Part shown: positions 43,226 to 51,573 of the stretch, one piece after another
Numbering within the stretch: the first letter of the stretch is position 1
How the letters are laid out: each line of letters starts with the position of its first letter
DNA from: JANLVJ01 sp031363945
GTDB lineage: Bacteria; Bacteroidota; Bacteroidia; Sphingobacteriales; Sphingobacteriaceae
Assembly: GCA_031363945.1 (NCBI GenBank)
Contig: JANLVJ010000047.1
Span: 1 to 64,000, forward strand
DNA length: 64,000 bases
Direction of reading: 5' to 3'
Program-made: the position numbers and the translations under genes
The notes under the pieces: generated by a model
What the model was told of the DNA's origin: nothing
Seen by the model: the letters and a program-made list of their open reading frames with translations, nothing else
Databases searched by the model: none

Positions 43226-43296
43226 TAATTTTTAAAGCAAAACATAATTCTTACATAGCACTGAATTTAGATATATTATTTTGTTATAAATTTTAA

Positions 43297-43328
43297 TGTG
43301 TAATCCCCGCCTTATTGCAATAAATTTG
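43297..43328 (+). promoter_or_regulatory. Candidate promoter of fumC
   Basis: TGTG (43297-43300), a 20-base spacer and a perfect TAAATTTG (43321-43328) form a -33/-7 pair that would start transcription about 10 bases before the fumC ATG at 43346. Confidence 0.55.
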
Positions 43329-43345
43329 CAGAATAATACTGCATT

Positions 43346-44746
43346 ATGTCTTACAGAATTGAACATGATACCATGGGTGAAGTGCAGGTTCCTGCAAATA
43401 GATACTGGGGAGCCCAAACCGAACGGTCGAGAAATAATTTCAGGATAGGCGTTGAAGGTAGTATGCCAAAGGGAATTATCGAGGGTTTTGCCTACCTGAA
43501 AAAAGCAGCCGCATTTGCTAATCATGAACTTGGTGTACTGAGTCTTGAAAAAAGAGATTTGATCGCTGCGGTTTGCGATGAAATTTTGACAGGTAGTCTT
43601 GACGCTGAATTTCCACTGGTAATCTGGCAGACAGGCTCAGGCACCCAGAGTAATATGAATATAAATGAAGTCATTTCTAACCGGGCGCATGTATTGCTGG
43701 GCAACAAACTTGGTCAGGGCCAGGTATTGGTGCATCCGAACGATGATGTAAATAAATCACAGTCTTCAAATGATACTTTTCCTACTGCGCTACATATTGC
43801 AGCTTATAAAGCATTAAATAAACACAGCCTGCCAGGTATTTCCCGCTTAAGAACAATCATAGATTCAAAATCTGTTGAATTTATGGGTGTTATCAAAATT
43901 GGCCGCACTCATTTAATGGATGCTACCCCGTTAACCCTCGGCCAGGAATTTTCAGGCTATGCTGCACAGCTGGGTTACTCAATTAAAGCAATTGAAAACA
44001 CGCTCGATCATTTATCAGAATTGGCACTTGGTGGTACAGCTGTCGGCACCGGGATAAATACGCCCAGGGGATATGATAAACTGGTGGCTGCAAAAATTGC
44101 TGAGTTTACCGGCCTTCCATTTATTACAGCCCCTAATAAGTTTGAAGCCCTTGCCTCTCACGATGCCATTGTTGAAACTCATGGTGCTCTTAAACAGGCA
44201 GCTGTTTCATTAATGAAAATTGCCAATGACATTCGCATGCTGGCATCAGGCCCACGCAGTGGTATTGGTGAAATTCTGATTCCTGAAAATGAACCAGGTT
44301 CGTCGATCATGCCTGGCAAAGTAAACCCAACTCAGTGCGAGGCAATGACGATGGTTTGTGCACAGGTAATGGGCAACGATGTTGCAATCACAATTAGTGG
44401 TATGAGCGGTCATTATGAACTAAACGTATTCAAGCCTGTGATAGCTGCAAACTTCTTGCAATCGGCCATCTTGCTTGGTGATGCCTGCCATTCATTTTCA
44501 GAACATTGTGCTCAAGGCATAACCCCAAATTACCCGATATTAAAGAGAAATCTTGATAATTCACTCATGTTAGTGACGGCTTTAAATCCTCATATAGGGT
44601 ATGAAAAAGCAGCAAAAATCGCCAAGATGGCGCATAAAGAAGGTTCATCATTGAAAGAGGCGGCATTGGCCCTTGGATTTTTAACAGCAGAAGAATTTGA
44701 TCTTTGGGTGAGGCCAGAAGATATGATCGGAGAATTGAAAAATTGA
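43346..44746 (+). CDS. fumC: Fumarate hydratase, class II
   Basis: A 466-residue iron-independent fumarase of the TCA cycle (fumarate plus water to malate). The signature loop GSSIMPGKVNPTQCEAM carries the catalytic Ser and Lys, with TGSGTQSNMNINEVISNRA and NDDVNKSQSSNDTFPTALH also present. All separate it from aspartase and adenylosuccinate lyase relatives. Its TGA stop overlaps the TTG start of a lipoprotein gene. Confidence 0.95.
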   Translation: MSYRIEHDTMGEVQVPANRYWGAQTERSRNNFRIGVEGSMPKGIIEGFAYLKKAAAFANHELGVLSLEKRDLIAAVCDEILTGSLDAEFPLVIWQTGSGTQSNMNINEVISNRAHVLLGNKLGQGQVLVHPNDDVNKSQSSNDTFPTALHIAAYKALNKHSLPGISRLRTIIDSKSVEFMGVIKIGRTHLMDATPLTLGQEFSGYAAQLGYSIKAIENTLDHLSELALGGTAVGTGINTPRGYDKLVAAKIAEFTGLPFITAPNKFEALASHDAIVETHGALKQAAVSLMKIANDIRMLASGPRSGIGEILIPENEPGSSIMPGKVNPTQCEAMTMVCAQVMGNDVAITISGMSGHYELNVFKPVIAANFLQSAILLGDACHSFSEHCAQGITPNYPILKRNLDNSLMLVTALNPHIGYEKAAKIAKMAHKEGSSLKEAALALGFLTAEEFDLWVRPEDMIGELKN

Positions 44747-45267
44747 AAAACATAAGCAATTCACTAATTGGGGCCCTGATTATAATAGCCCTTTTGTTTT
44801 CGTTTTGTGCATGCCACCGCAATTCACCGTATCAGGGTAGAGGACAGAGTTCTTTGCAGGGAACCTGGATCGAAGATAGTAACGCCTTAAAAACAATACC
44901 CGAAAAAACTGTTTTTACCCGGTATACTTTCAAGTTCACATGTGACTCTGTATATATTACCATGAATACCCATGCAGGCCAGGATTATTTTGCGACACCC
45001 TGTTATGCAGGTGGCAATTATACTGAATACGTTAAAGGTACCTATATCATTCAACATGATTCACTAGTTGTATCGGGTGTATTTACCCACCCAAATCATA
45101 AAATGAAAGTTGCCGGCTGCTACCGCTCAGGAAATATTCGTTTCTGGTATCAGATTAAGGAACAAACACCGGCAACTCTCAAACTTCGTAATACAGACGA
45201 ACATGGTCCAATATTTCTCAATCGTACGCAAACGTGTACCTGTGAGCAAAAAAGAATTGGCGATTAA
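44743..45267 (+). CDS. Small lipoprotein coupled to fumC (TTG start)
   Basis: I start this 174-residue gene at TTG 44743, which overlaps the fumC stop (TTGA); the ATG at 44704 would put out-of-frame fumC codons before the signal peptide. The signal ALIIIALLFSFCAC has a lipobox. A beta-rich domain follows (LQGTWIEDSN, VFTRYTFKFTCDSVYITM, YVKGTYIIQHDSLVVSG), resembling small lipocalin-like or copper-resistance-type barrels in layout only. The C-terminus is Cys-containing (RTQTCTCEQK). Function unknown. Confidence 0.75.
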   Translation: MKNISNSLIGALIIIALLFSFCACHRNSPYQGRGQSSLQGTWIEDSNALKTIPEKTVFTRYTFKFTCDSVYITMNTHAGQDYFATPCYAGGNYTEYVKGTYIIQHDSLVVSGVFTHPNHKMKVAGCYRSGNIRFWYQIKEQTPATLKLRNTDEHGPIFLNRTQTCTCEQKRIGD

Positions 45268-45285
45268 ACACGTCATTCTATGCAA

Positions 45286-45708
45286 TCAGAAGGGAAGTTC
45301 TTCATCTTCTGTTTCGGCTACCATGGTAAAAGAAGTCTGGTCAAAAAGCGGATCCCTGACGTCAAGCACCGGAGCTTCTTTCTTATCCATGAATTGAATC
45401 TGGTCGGCGATTATAAATACATTTTTTCGCTTAACTCCTGTTTCTTTATCAACCCATACACGTGTTTTCAGCCGGCCCTCTACCATGATTTTGTTTCCCT
45501 TTTTTAGAAAGCGCTCCGAGAAATCTGCAAGTTTTCTCCAGGCTACTATATCATGCCAGTCGGTAATTTCAACCTTCTCACCGTTTTTCTGAAAAAGTTC
45601 ATTGGTGGCGATTGAAAAATCAGCCACTTTTACCTGTTGATCTGTACTTCTGATGCTGGGCTCATTACCTAGATGACCAACCAGAATAACCTTATTAAAT
45701 GTTGACAT
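45286..45708 (-). CDS. ssb: Single-stranded DNA-binding protein
   Basis: A 140-residue SSB: N-terminal OB fold (MSTFNKVILVGHLGNEPSIR, WHDIVAWRKLADFSERFLKKGNKIMVEGRL) and the acidic C-terminal tip DEELPF that recruits partner proteins. It coats ssDNA during replication and repair. The linker between them is short compared with the usual SSB. It is convergent with the fumC lipoprotein (19 bases apart) and has a promoter at 45723-45753. Confidence 0.95.
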   Translation of the reverse strand: MSTFNKVILVGHLGNEPSIRSTDQQVKVADFSIATNELFQKNGEKVEITDWHDIVAWRKLADFSERFLKKGNKIMVEGRLKTRVWVDKETGVKRKNVFIIADQIQFMDKKEAPVLDVRDPLFDQTSFTMVAETEDEELPF

Positions 45709-45722
45709 ATAATTTTTTTATT

Positions 45723-45753
45723 TAAATATAAAGAATAATAATTGGATTTCAAA
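45723..45753 (-). promoter_or_regulatory. Promoter of ssb
   Basis: On the minus strand TTTG (45753-45750), a 19-base spacer and TATATTTA (45730-45723) match the Bacteroidota -33/-7 consensus with one mismatch, 14 bases upstream of the ssb start. Confidence 0.6.
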
Positions 45754-45818
45754 GTTTTTTTAAAATAATTTTACTCGCTTATCGTATTTTCTTATCGTCG
45801 ATTCCAACCTTACTTACA

Positions 45819-45853
45819 GAAGGTCAGCGCTGAGCTTTATACAAAAGACCTTC
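45819..45853 (+). promoter_or_regulatory. Stem-loop in the hisS upstream region
   Basis: GAAGGTC (45819-45825) and GACCTTC (45847-45853) form a 7-bp stem around a 21-base loop, followed by GGCTAATTTTT. This resembles an attenuator or terminator but could be incidental. It lies 45 bases before hisS. Confidence 0.35.
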
Positions 45854-45897
45854 GGCTAATTTTTGTAATTTTACCAACTTACCAACACTGTCTGCAA

Positions 45898-47280
45898 TTG
45901 AGCATTAACAAACCAAGCCTGCCACAAGGAACCAGAGATTACGGCCCTGAAGACACAGCATGCAGAAATTACATATTTAATATTCTGAAAAGTGTATTTC
46001 AGGAATTCGGGTTCATGCAACTGGAAACCCCAGCAATGGAACAGTTAAGTACCCTTACGGGTAAATACGGGGATGAGGGTGACCAGCTTATTTTCAAAAT
46101 TCTTAATTCTGGTGATTTTCTTTCTAAAATACCCCGTGAAGAGTTTACTGAAATCAGCTCAAGACAACTACTACCAAAAATTTCTGAGCGTGCACTTCGA
46201 TATGATCTCACCGTACCATTTGCCAGATATGTTGCCATGAATCATCATGCCATCAATTTCCCATTTAAGCGTTATCAGATACAGCCTGTATGGCGTGCCG
46301 ACAGGCCTCAAAAGGGCAGATACCGTGAGTTTTACCAATGTGATGCAGATGTTATTGGCTCAGCCTCTTTAATCAATGAAGCAGAACTCATTGCAGTTTA
46401 CGATAAAGCCCTTTATTTACTTGGAATTAAAAATGCCACGCTTAAATTAAACAACCGTAAAATACTGGTAGCAATCGCTGAATTTATAGGACGGCCCGAT
46501 GATATGTCAGCCCTTGTGGTCGCTATTGACAAACTTGATAAAATTGGCGCCAACGGAGTAGATAAAGAGCTGGGCGAGCGGGGCTTCTCATCTGAAGAAA
46601 TCAGAAAAGCCAATTTATTCTGGCAGATCAAAGGAACAGCCATAGAACAGCTGTCACAGTTAAGGGAGCTTTTCTCTACTTCTGAAACCGGATTAAGGGG
46701 CGTCAAGGAGCTTGAAACTGTAATTGAACTTCATGCCGCAGTGCCTGGTTTTGGATTGAAGCTTGCATTGAGTCTGAGCCTGGCAAGAGGCCTGAATTAC
46801 TATACAGGTACCATTATGGAAGTCATAGCTGAAAATGCGAATGGTAGCATCGGTGGTGGCGGCCGGTATGATGACCTTACCGGAATATTCGGACTAAAAG
46901 GGCTAACTGGGGTTGGCATTTCTTTTGGTGCCGACCGCATCTATGATCTGATGAAAGAAATGAATCTATTTCCTGCCTCAAGCCGGCTTACTGTTATGGT
47001 AATGATAGGTAATTTTTATGCCCCGGCAGAAAATGCGCTGTACAAGCTGGCCCATTTCCTGAGAGCTCAAGGCATACCGACCGAACTCTATCCTGATCAG
47101 GTTAAACTACCCAAACAGCTCAAATATGCCCATCAAAAACATATACCCCTGGTCATACTTGTTGGTGAAGAAGAATATAGTAGTGGTAAATTCTTACTAA
47201 AAAACATGACTAGTGGGCAGCAAAAGCTGGTTGATGAACATGAGCTACTTGCTCAACTAATAAAAACACATGAATCCTAA
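45898..47280 (+). CDS. hisS: Histidyl-tRNA synthetase (TTG start)
   Basis: A 460-residue class II synthetase that charges tRNA-His. The N-terminal PSLPQGTRDYGPEDT, motif 2 FKRYQIQPVWRADRPQKGRYREFYQCD and the histidine-binding ARGLNYYTGTIMEV are clear, with a C-terminal anticodon-binding domain. The best start is TTG at 45898; no ATG precedes the conserved N-terminus. Its stop overlaps the next gene by 11 bases. Confidence 0.96.
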   Translation: MSINKPSLPQGTRDYGPEDTACRNYIFNILKSVFQEFGFMQLETPAMEQLSTLTGKYGDEGDQLIFKILNSGDFLSKIPREEFTEISSRQLLPKISERALRYDLTVPFARYVAMNHHAINFPFKRYQIQPVWRADRPQKGRYREFYQCDADVIGSASLINEAELIAVYDKALYLLGIKNATLKLNNRKILVAIAEFIGRPDDMSALVVAIDKLDKIGANGVDKELGERGFSSEEIRKANLFWQIKGTAIEQLSQLRELFSTSETGLRGVKELETVIELHAAVPGFGLKLALSLSLARGLNYYTGTIMEVIAENANGSIGGGGRYDDLTGIFGLKGLTGVGISFGADRIYDLMKEMNLFPASSRLTVMVMIGNFYAPAENALYKLAHFLRAQGIPTELYPDQVKLPKQLKYAHQKHIPLVILVGEEEYSSGKFLLKNMTSGQQKLVDEHELLAQLIKTHES

Positions 47281-47614
47281 GCAAATAACAGAAGACTGGA
47301 AAACACTTACTGCTGATCTTGCTATAAGATTCGATTCAGATGTGCCAGACCTGAATGTTGTACTTTTTCTTATCGGTGTTCAGGAACTCGGTAAGGGCAG
47401 ACAAAAATTCAGTAAACGACAGAAAGAAGAATTGATGCATATCGCTGTTTGCCGCTTATTGAGCGAACTCGGCTATTATCAACTAGAAGGTCATGATGAA
47501 GAGGGATGGCCGATCTGGACATTACTCAAGAAGGTTGACAATTATAGCATCATGGAGCAGGAATACCTGCTTAAATCATTGGTTGTGCATTATTTCAAGG
47601 AAGAAGAACAATGA
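47270..47614 (+). CDS. Uncharacterised 114-residue protein overlapping hisS and xth
   Basis: A small soluble protein without signal or membrane segments. It contains VLFLIGVQELGKGRQKFSKR, QKEELMHIAVCRLLSELGYY and HDEEGWPIWTLLKK, and a Glu-rich end. It overlaps hisS by 11 bases and xth by 4, so it is made together with both. I do not recognise a characterised domain; it looks like a conserved Bacteroidota hypothetical. The tight coupling suggests a real gene. Confidence 0.8.
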   Translation: MNPKQITEDWKTLTADLAIRFDSDVPDLNVVLFLIGVQELGKGRQKFSKRQKEELMHIAVCRLLSELGYYQLEGHDEEGWPIWTLLKKVDNYSIMEQEYLLKSLVVHYFKEEEQ

Positions 47615-48393
47615 AGGTAATAACCTATAACGTAAACGGAATAAGGTCAGCCATCTCTAAAGATTTACTTGGCTGGCTTAAAAATGAATCTCCAGATGTG
47701 GTATGCCTGCAAGAAATAAAGGCCAGCCCCGATCAAATATCTGAGCTTGCCGAATTTGAAAAGCTGGGCTATCATACCTACTGGTTTCCTGCACAAAAAA
47801 AGGGATATTCAGGAGTTGCGATCTTGAGTAAAGAGATACCAAAACATATAGAATATGGTTCTGGTATTGCACATCATGACTTTGAAGGCAGAATGATCAG
47901 GGCTGACTTTGCTGATTTTTCAATTATGAGTCTGTACCTGCCATCAGGTTCGAGTGGTGATGAGCGTCAGGTTTTTAAATATAAATTTCTCGATGAATTC
48001 TTCGATTATATAACAGCGCTAAAGAAGGTTCATCCAAACCTGATAATTTCAGGTGATTATAATATCTGTCATCAGGCAATTGATATTCATAATCCCAAAT
48101 CAAATGCAAACTCTTCAGGATTTTTACCTGAAGAGCGTGCCTGGCTTGACAAGTTTATGCAGGCTGGTTTCATCGATACCTTCAGGCATTTTAATACCGA
48201 GGCCGATCAGTATAGCTGGTGGACCTTCAGAGCTGGTGCCAGGGGTAAGAATCTTGGCTGGCGCATTGATTATCATCTGGCAACTGAATCGCTCAGAAAT
48301 CACCTGAAAAGCAGCAGGATTTTGGCTGATGTTGTTCATTCAGATCATTGCCCCGTTGTGCTGGAGCTTGACTTTGACAGCCTTAAAAAGTGA
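47611..48393 (+). CDS. xth: Exodeoxyribonuclease III
   Basis: A 260-residue AP endonuclease/exonuclease III of base-excision repair. Motifs of the endonuclease/exonuclease/phosphatase fold are YNVNGIRSA (Asn), VVCLQEIKA (metal Glu), SLYLPSGSSGDERQV, ISGDYNICHQAIDIHNP (Asp/Asn), WWTFRAG..GWRIDYHL and the catalytic SDHCPV at the end. The enzyme cuts at abasic sites and trims 3' ends. It overlaps the preceding gene by 4 bases and is convergent with the folate cyclo-ligase gene. Confidence 0.95.
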   Translation: MKVITYNVNGIRSAISKDLLGWLKNESPDVVCLQEIKASPDQISELAEFEKLGYHTYWFPAQKKGYSGVAILSKEIPKHIEYGSGIAHHDFEGRMIRADFADFSIMSLYLPSGSSGDERQVFKYKFLDEFFDYITALKKVHPNLIISGDYNICHQAIDIHNPKSNANSSGFLPEERAWLDKFMQAGFIDTFRHFNTEADQYSWWTFRAGARGKNLGWRIDYHLATESLRNHLKSSRILADVVHSDHCPVVLELDFDSLKK

Positions 48394-48456
48394 ATAACGC
48401 CGAAAATAATACTTGAAATAAATAATCGGTCTCAGACGTAACCCTGCCTTAATTCA

Positions 48457-49041
48457 TCATCTACCAGACTCTGGATAATAATTTATACCCCAAGGAAAAA
48501 TGCAGGTCTGAAGCGGGATATCAAATTTATCTATCTCAATCAACTCAGCAAGAGGCTCAAATAAACTGAGCCCTATAGTTCTTATATCTGGGCGGCAAGT
48601 AGCCAGAAAACGGTCATAAAACCCTCCCCCATAACCTAGTCTGTACCCGCGCCTATCGATACCCAGCAAGGGCACGAGACAAAGATCAATCTCAGATGGT
48701 GTAATCAGTTCACCTGAGACGGGCTCAGGAATACCCCATTTATTCAGTAAAATCGCTACGTCTGCCAAAAGTTCTATATGTGCCAGTTCAGTAAATGATC
48801 CCATAAACCTGGGTACAACAAGCCTGATATGGGAATTTTCCTCTTGTAACCACTTAACAATCAACCATGTATTAACTTCTCTTTTCTCCTGAATCGGCAG
48901 AAAAAGATGCATTGTATGAATTGCTGATAAATCAATACGTTTGAACTGCTCGAAAATTTTAAACGAAAAAAAAGCAAACTCTTTAGCATCCAGGTCTTGC
49001 CGGGCTTGTAGAATTTGCTTTCTGATCTGACTCTTCAACAC
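48457..49041 (-). CDS. 5-formyltetrahydrofolate cyclo-ligase
   Basis: A 194-residue ATP-dependent enzyme that turns 5-formyl-THF into 5,10-methenyl-THF. The ATP/folate-binding signature DRRGYRLGYGGGFYDRFL and the N-terminal KSQIRKQILQARQDLD are typical. The gene starts 19 bases after the SPFH gene stop, so they share a transcript. All regions of the family are present at normal length. Confidence 0.92.
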   Translation of the reverse strand: MLKSQIRKQILQARQDLDAKEFAFFSFKIFEQFKRIDLSAIHTMHLFLPIQEKREVNTWLIVKWLQEENSHIRLVVPRFMGSFTELAHIELLADVAILLNKWGIPEPVSGELITPSEIDLCLVPLLGIDRRGYRLGYGGGFYDRFLATCRPDIRTIGLSLFEPLAELIEIDKFDIPLQTCIFPWGINYYPESGR

Positions 49042-49060
49042 GTACGATTAGTATCAGAGC

Positions 49061-49999
49061 CTAGCTCTGCTGGTTATCTTTTGATTGTATTCCACCTTGG
49101 GTAACTGACATCAGTTCTTTTAGTGTTCGTTCAAAACCTGCTGTAGAACCATCGAGAAAAATCGTATTTCCCTTTCCTAGCTCAGCAAAGTTTCTAATTC
49201 CCTCTGTCCACATGGAGAAAAGAATAAAGGATGCATCAAGATGTGCATTTTCCATTTCCCGTGCTGCTTCAGACATACCCTTTGCAACTTCCTGGCGAAA
49301 GAGTGCGACACCCATACCTCTTAGCTGCGCAGCCTGACGTTCAGCTTCAGCTGAGATTTTAATTGCATTACCTTCAGCTTCAGCCGCCTTGGTCTTGGTG
49401 ATCAGTAAGGCCTGGCCTTCATTTTCAGCAGCCGCTTTCAGGTTATTTGAAGCAACCACCTGTGCCATGGATTTCATGATTGCTTCATCGAAGGTAATAT
49501 CATTGAGCTGAAGATCCATCAGATGATAACCCCAGCTTTCAAGTTGAAGATCAATCTGATCTTTCACATGCAGTACAATCTCACCACGCAGGAGCAGGAT
49601 CTCTGCCTGTTTTTTGGTGGCGACAAAACTTCTGATTGAGCCTTCGATCGTTCTGATCAGAGCCTGCATCATATTTCGCTCATCAATAAATTTATACGCT
49701 ACATTGATAATGGTTTGTTCCTGTTGATCAAGAACTGAATAGAGCAGCATCGAGGTGAAATTAACATTCGCCTGGTCTATAGTAATAGCCTGAAATTGAA
49801 GCTCTACAGATCTGTTTTGAATTGATATCCTTTTATCAATGGTTTCAATAAATGGAACCAGAAAATTCAGGCCAGGTCGTAAAATACGCCGGTATTTTCC
49901 AAAAACTGTTACAACTGCAATAGTTCCCTGATTTACTGTTTTCACAAATGCGAATAGCAGTACAAGTAAAATGACTACAAAAGCAATGACGATATACAT
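49061..49999 (-). CDS. SPFH/stomatin-like membrane protein
   Basis: A 312-residue protein with one N-terminal membrane helix (YIVIAFVVILLVLLFAFV) and a band-7/SPFH domain (VTVFGKYRRILRPGLNFLVPF, IDKRISIQNRSVELQFQAIT), then an Ala/Glu-rich coiled-coil (about 200-265). These proteins organise membrane microdomains and often form rings around proteases. No NfeD or FtsH partner is adjacent, so a specific role is not assignable. Confidence 0.88.
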   Translation of the reverse strand: MYIVIAFVVILLVLLFAFVKTVNQGTIAVVTVFGKYRRILRPGLNFLVPFIETIDKRISIQNRSVELQFQAITIDQANVNFTSMLLYSVLDQQEQTIINVAYKFIDERNMMQALIRTIEGSIRSFVATKKQAEILLLRGEIVLHVKDQIDLQLESWGYHLMDLQLNDITFDEAIMKSMAQVVASNNLKAAAENEGQALLITKTKAAEAEGNAIKISAEAERQAAQLRGMGVALFRQEVAKGMSEAAREMENAHLDASFILFSMWTEGIRNFAELGKGNTIFLDGSTAGFERTLKELMSVTQGGIQSKDNQQS

Positions 50000-50160
50000 A
50001 TCTGGTTATTTAAAATTCCAATATACATTAATAAACCAGGTAAATGGTCGGGGCCAGAACACTGTTTTCAGCCTGGGTCGAAGTTCAGTCATAAGCATAT
50101 CTGCTATATTTCAGCTCTGATCAGGCATATCTCAAAAATACCAGGACTTCAAAACTAATT

Positions 50161-50787
50161 TCAGCAATTTTTATAGTCTTCAATTGACAAGCGATGTTCA
50201 CAAAATGAATATTCAGCCAGATTATTTGAAGCTACAACAATTGTTCTTCCTCTTGCAAAATCTCTGACTAATTCCTGATACCATAACAGTCCTTGCTGAT
50301 CAAGATTTGTCAGCGGTTCATCGAGAAGTACGATAGCCGTATCGGCCGAGCAGGCTAATAAAAGCTTAACCCGTTGTTTCATCCCTGAAGAAAATTGCTT
50401 GATTGGCCTGTTACCCGCCTTCTTTAGACCTGAACGATCAATCAGATACTCTTCAGAATATCCCCCGAAACTCCCTTTAAGACTTAAATTAAAGGCCAGC
50501 TGTTCCTGGAAGCTGAATTCTTCAAGCAGTTCTATATATGGGGCAGCAAGACTGATATATCGGTAAATTTGGGAAGAATCTATTTCTTTACCGTTTTTAC
50601 GCAGACTTATTGTACCCTCACTAGGGCTTAAATAACCTGCCAGTAATTGAATCAGCGTAGATTTACCTGACCCATTAGGGCCAAGTATTGCAAGACTCGA
50701 ATCTTCAATTAATTGCAGATCGAGGTTTCTAAAGATCCAGTTCCGGTTATATCTGCGGCCTGCCTTTAGTAATTCAAGTTCAGTCAC
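50161..50787 (-). CDS. Orphan ABC transporter ATP-binding protein
   Basis: A 208-residue ATPase with Walker A GPNGSGKST, signature QFSSGMKQR, Walker B AIVLLDEP and a switch position where the usual His is Asn (VASNNLAEYSF). The cognate permease is not next to it. It starts 3 bases after lpxA and is the last gene of the lipid A operon. Small CcmA- or lipoprotein-type exporter ATPases look similar. Partnering with an envelope permease elsewhere is inferred. Confidence 0.88.
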   Translation of the reverse strand: MTELELLKAGRRYNRNWIFRNLDLQLIEDSSLAILGPNGSGKSTLIQLLAGYLSPSEGTISLRKNGKEIDSSQIYRYISLAAPYIELLEEFSFQEQLAFNLSLKGSFGGYSEEYLIDRSGLKKAGNRPIKQFSSGMKQRVKLLLACSADTAIVLLDEPLTNLDQQGLLWYQELVRDFARGRTIVVASNNLAEYSFCEHRLSIEDYKNC

Positions 50788-50790
50788 AGT

Positions 50791-51573
50791 CTATTGAAGA
50801 AAGCCTTTCATAATACCACGGTTTGAATTACGGATGAAATTGATGATTTCATCACGCTCTTCAGTTGGTCTTACCTCAGCCTCTATGATATCAATAGCCT
50901 GGGTAATATTATACTTGCGCAAAAATATCGTTCGATAAATATCCTGAATTTCATTGATCTTTTCATCTGAGAACCCTCTGCGGCGCAGACCGACAGAATT
51001 AATACCTACATAAGAAAGGGGCTCACGACCCGCCTTGACATACGGGGGTACATCTTTACGTACCAATGACCCACCCGAGATCATAGCATGTGCCCCAATA
51101 GAAACAAACTGATTTACGGCAACTGTGCCAGCTATATAAACATGGTCATCGATGGTGATATGCCCTGCCAGCTGTACACTGTTTGCCAGAATAACGTTAT
51201 TACCAACCACACAATCATGGGCTACGTGAACGTATGCCATCAGAAGACAGTTATTGCCAATGCGGGTCTCATTCTTGTCAAGTGCGGTACCCCTGTTCAG
51301 GGTGACACATTCACGAATGGTCGTATTATCACCGATTGTACAGGTGGTGTCTTCGCCTTTATACTTTAAATCCTGGGGATTTGCAGAAATTACAGCACCG
51401 GGAAAAATTTTGCAATTCTTTCCGATCCTTGCCCCTTCCATGATCGTAACATTCGATCCGATCCAGGTTCCTTCACCAATAACAACATTCTTGTAAATGG
51501 TTACGAAAGGCTCAATAACTACATTGTTAGCGATTTTAGCTTCTGGATGTATATATGCTAACGATTGAATCAT
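50791..51573 (-). CDS. lpxA: UDP-N-acetylglucosamine acyltransferase
   Basis: A 260-residue left-handed beta-helix enzyme that puts the first 3-hydroxyacyl chain on UDP-GlcNAc in lipid A synthesis. Hexapeptide repeats fill residues 1-190, the catalytic His lies in AYVHVAHDCVVGN, and the helical C-terminus has GLRRRGFSDEKINEIQDIYR. It overlaps lpxC/fabZ by 4 bases. Confidence 0.96.
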   Translation of the reverse strand: MIQSLAYIHPEAKIANNVVIEPFVTIYKNVVIGEGTWIGSNVTIMEGARIGKNCKIFPGAVISANPQDLKYKGEDTTCTIGDNTTIRECVTLNRGTALDKNETRIGNNCLLMAYVHVAHDCVVGNNVILANSVQLAGHITIDDHVYIAGTVAVNQFVSIGAHAMISGGSLVRKDVPPYVKAGREPLSYVGINSVGLRRRGFSDEKINEIQDIYRTIFLRKYNITQAIDIIEAEVRPTEERDEIINFIRNSNRGIMKGFLQ

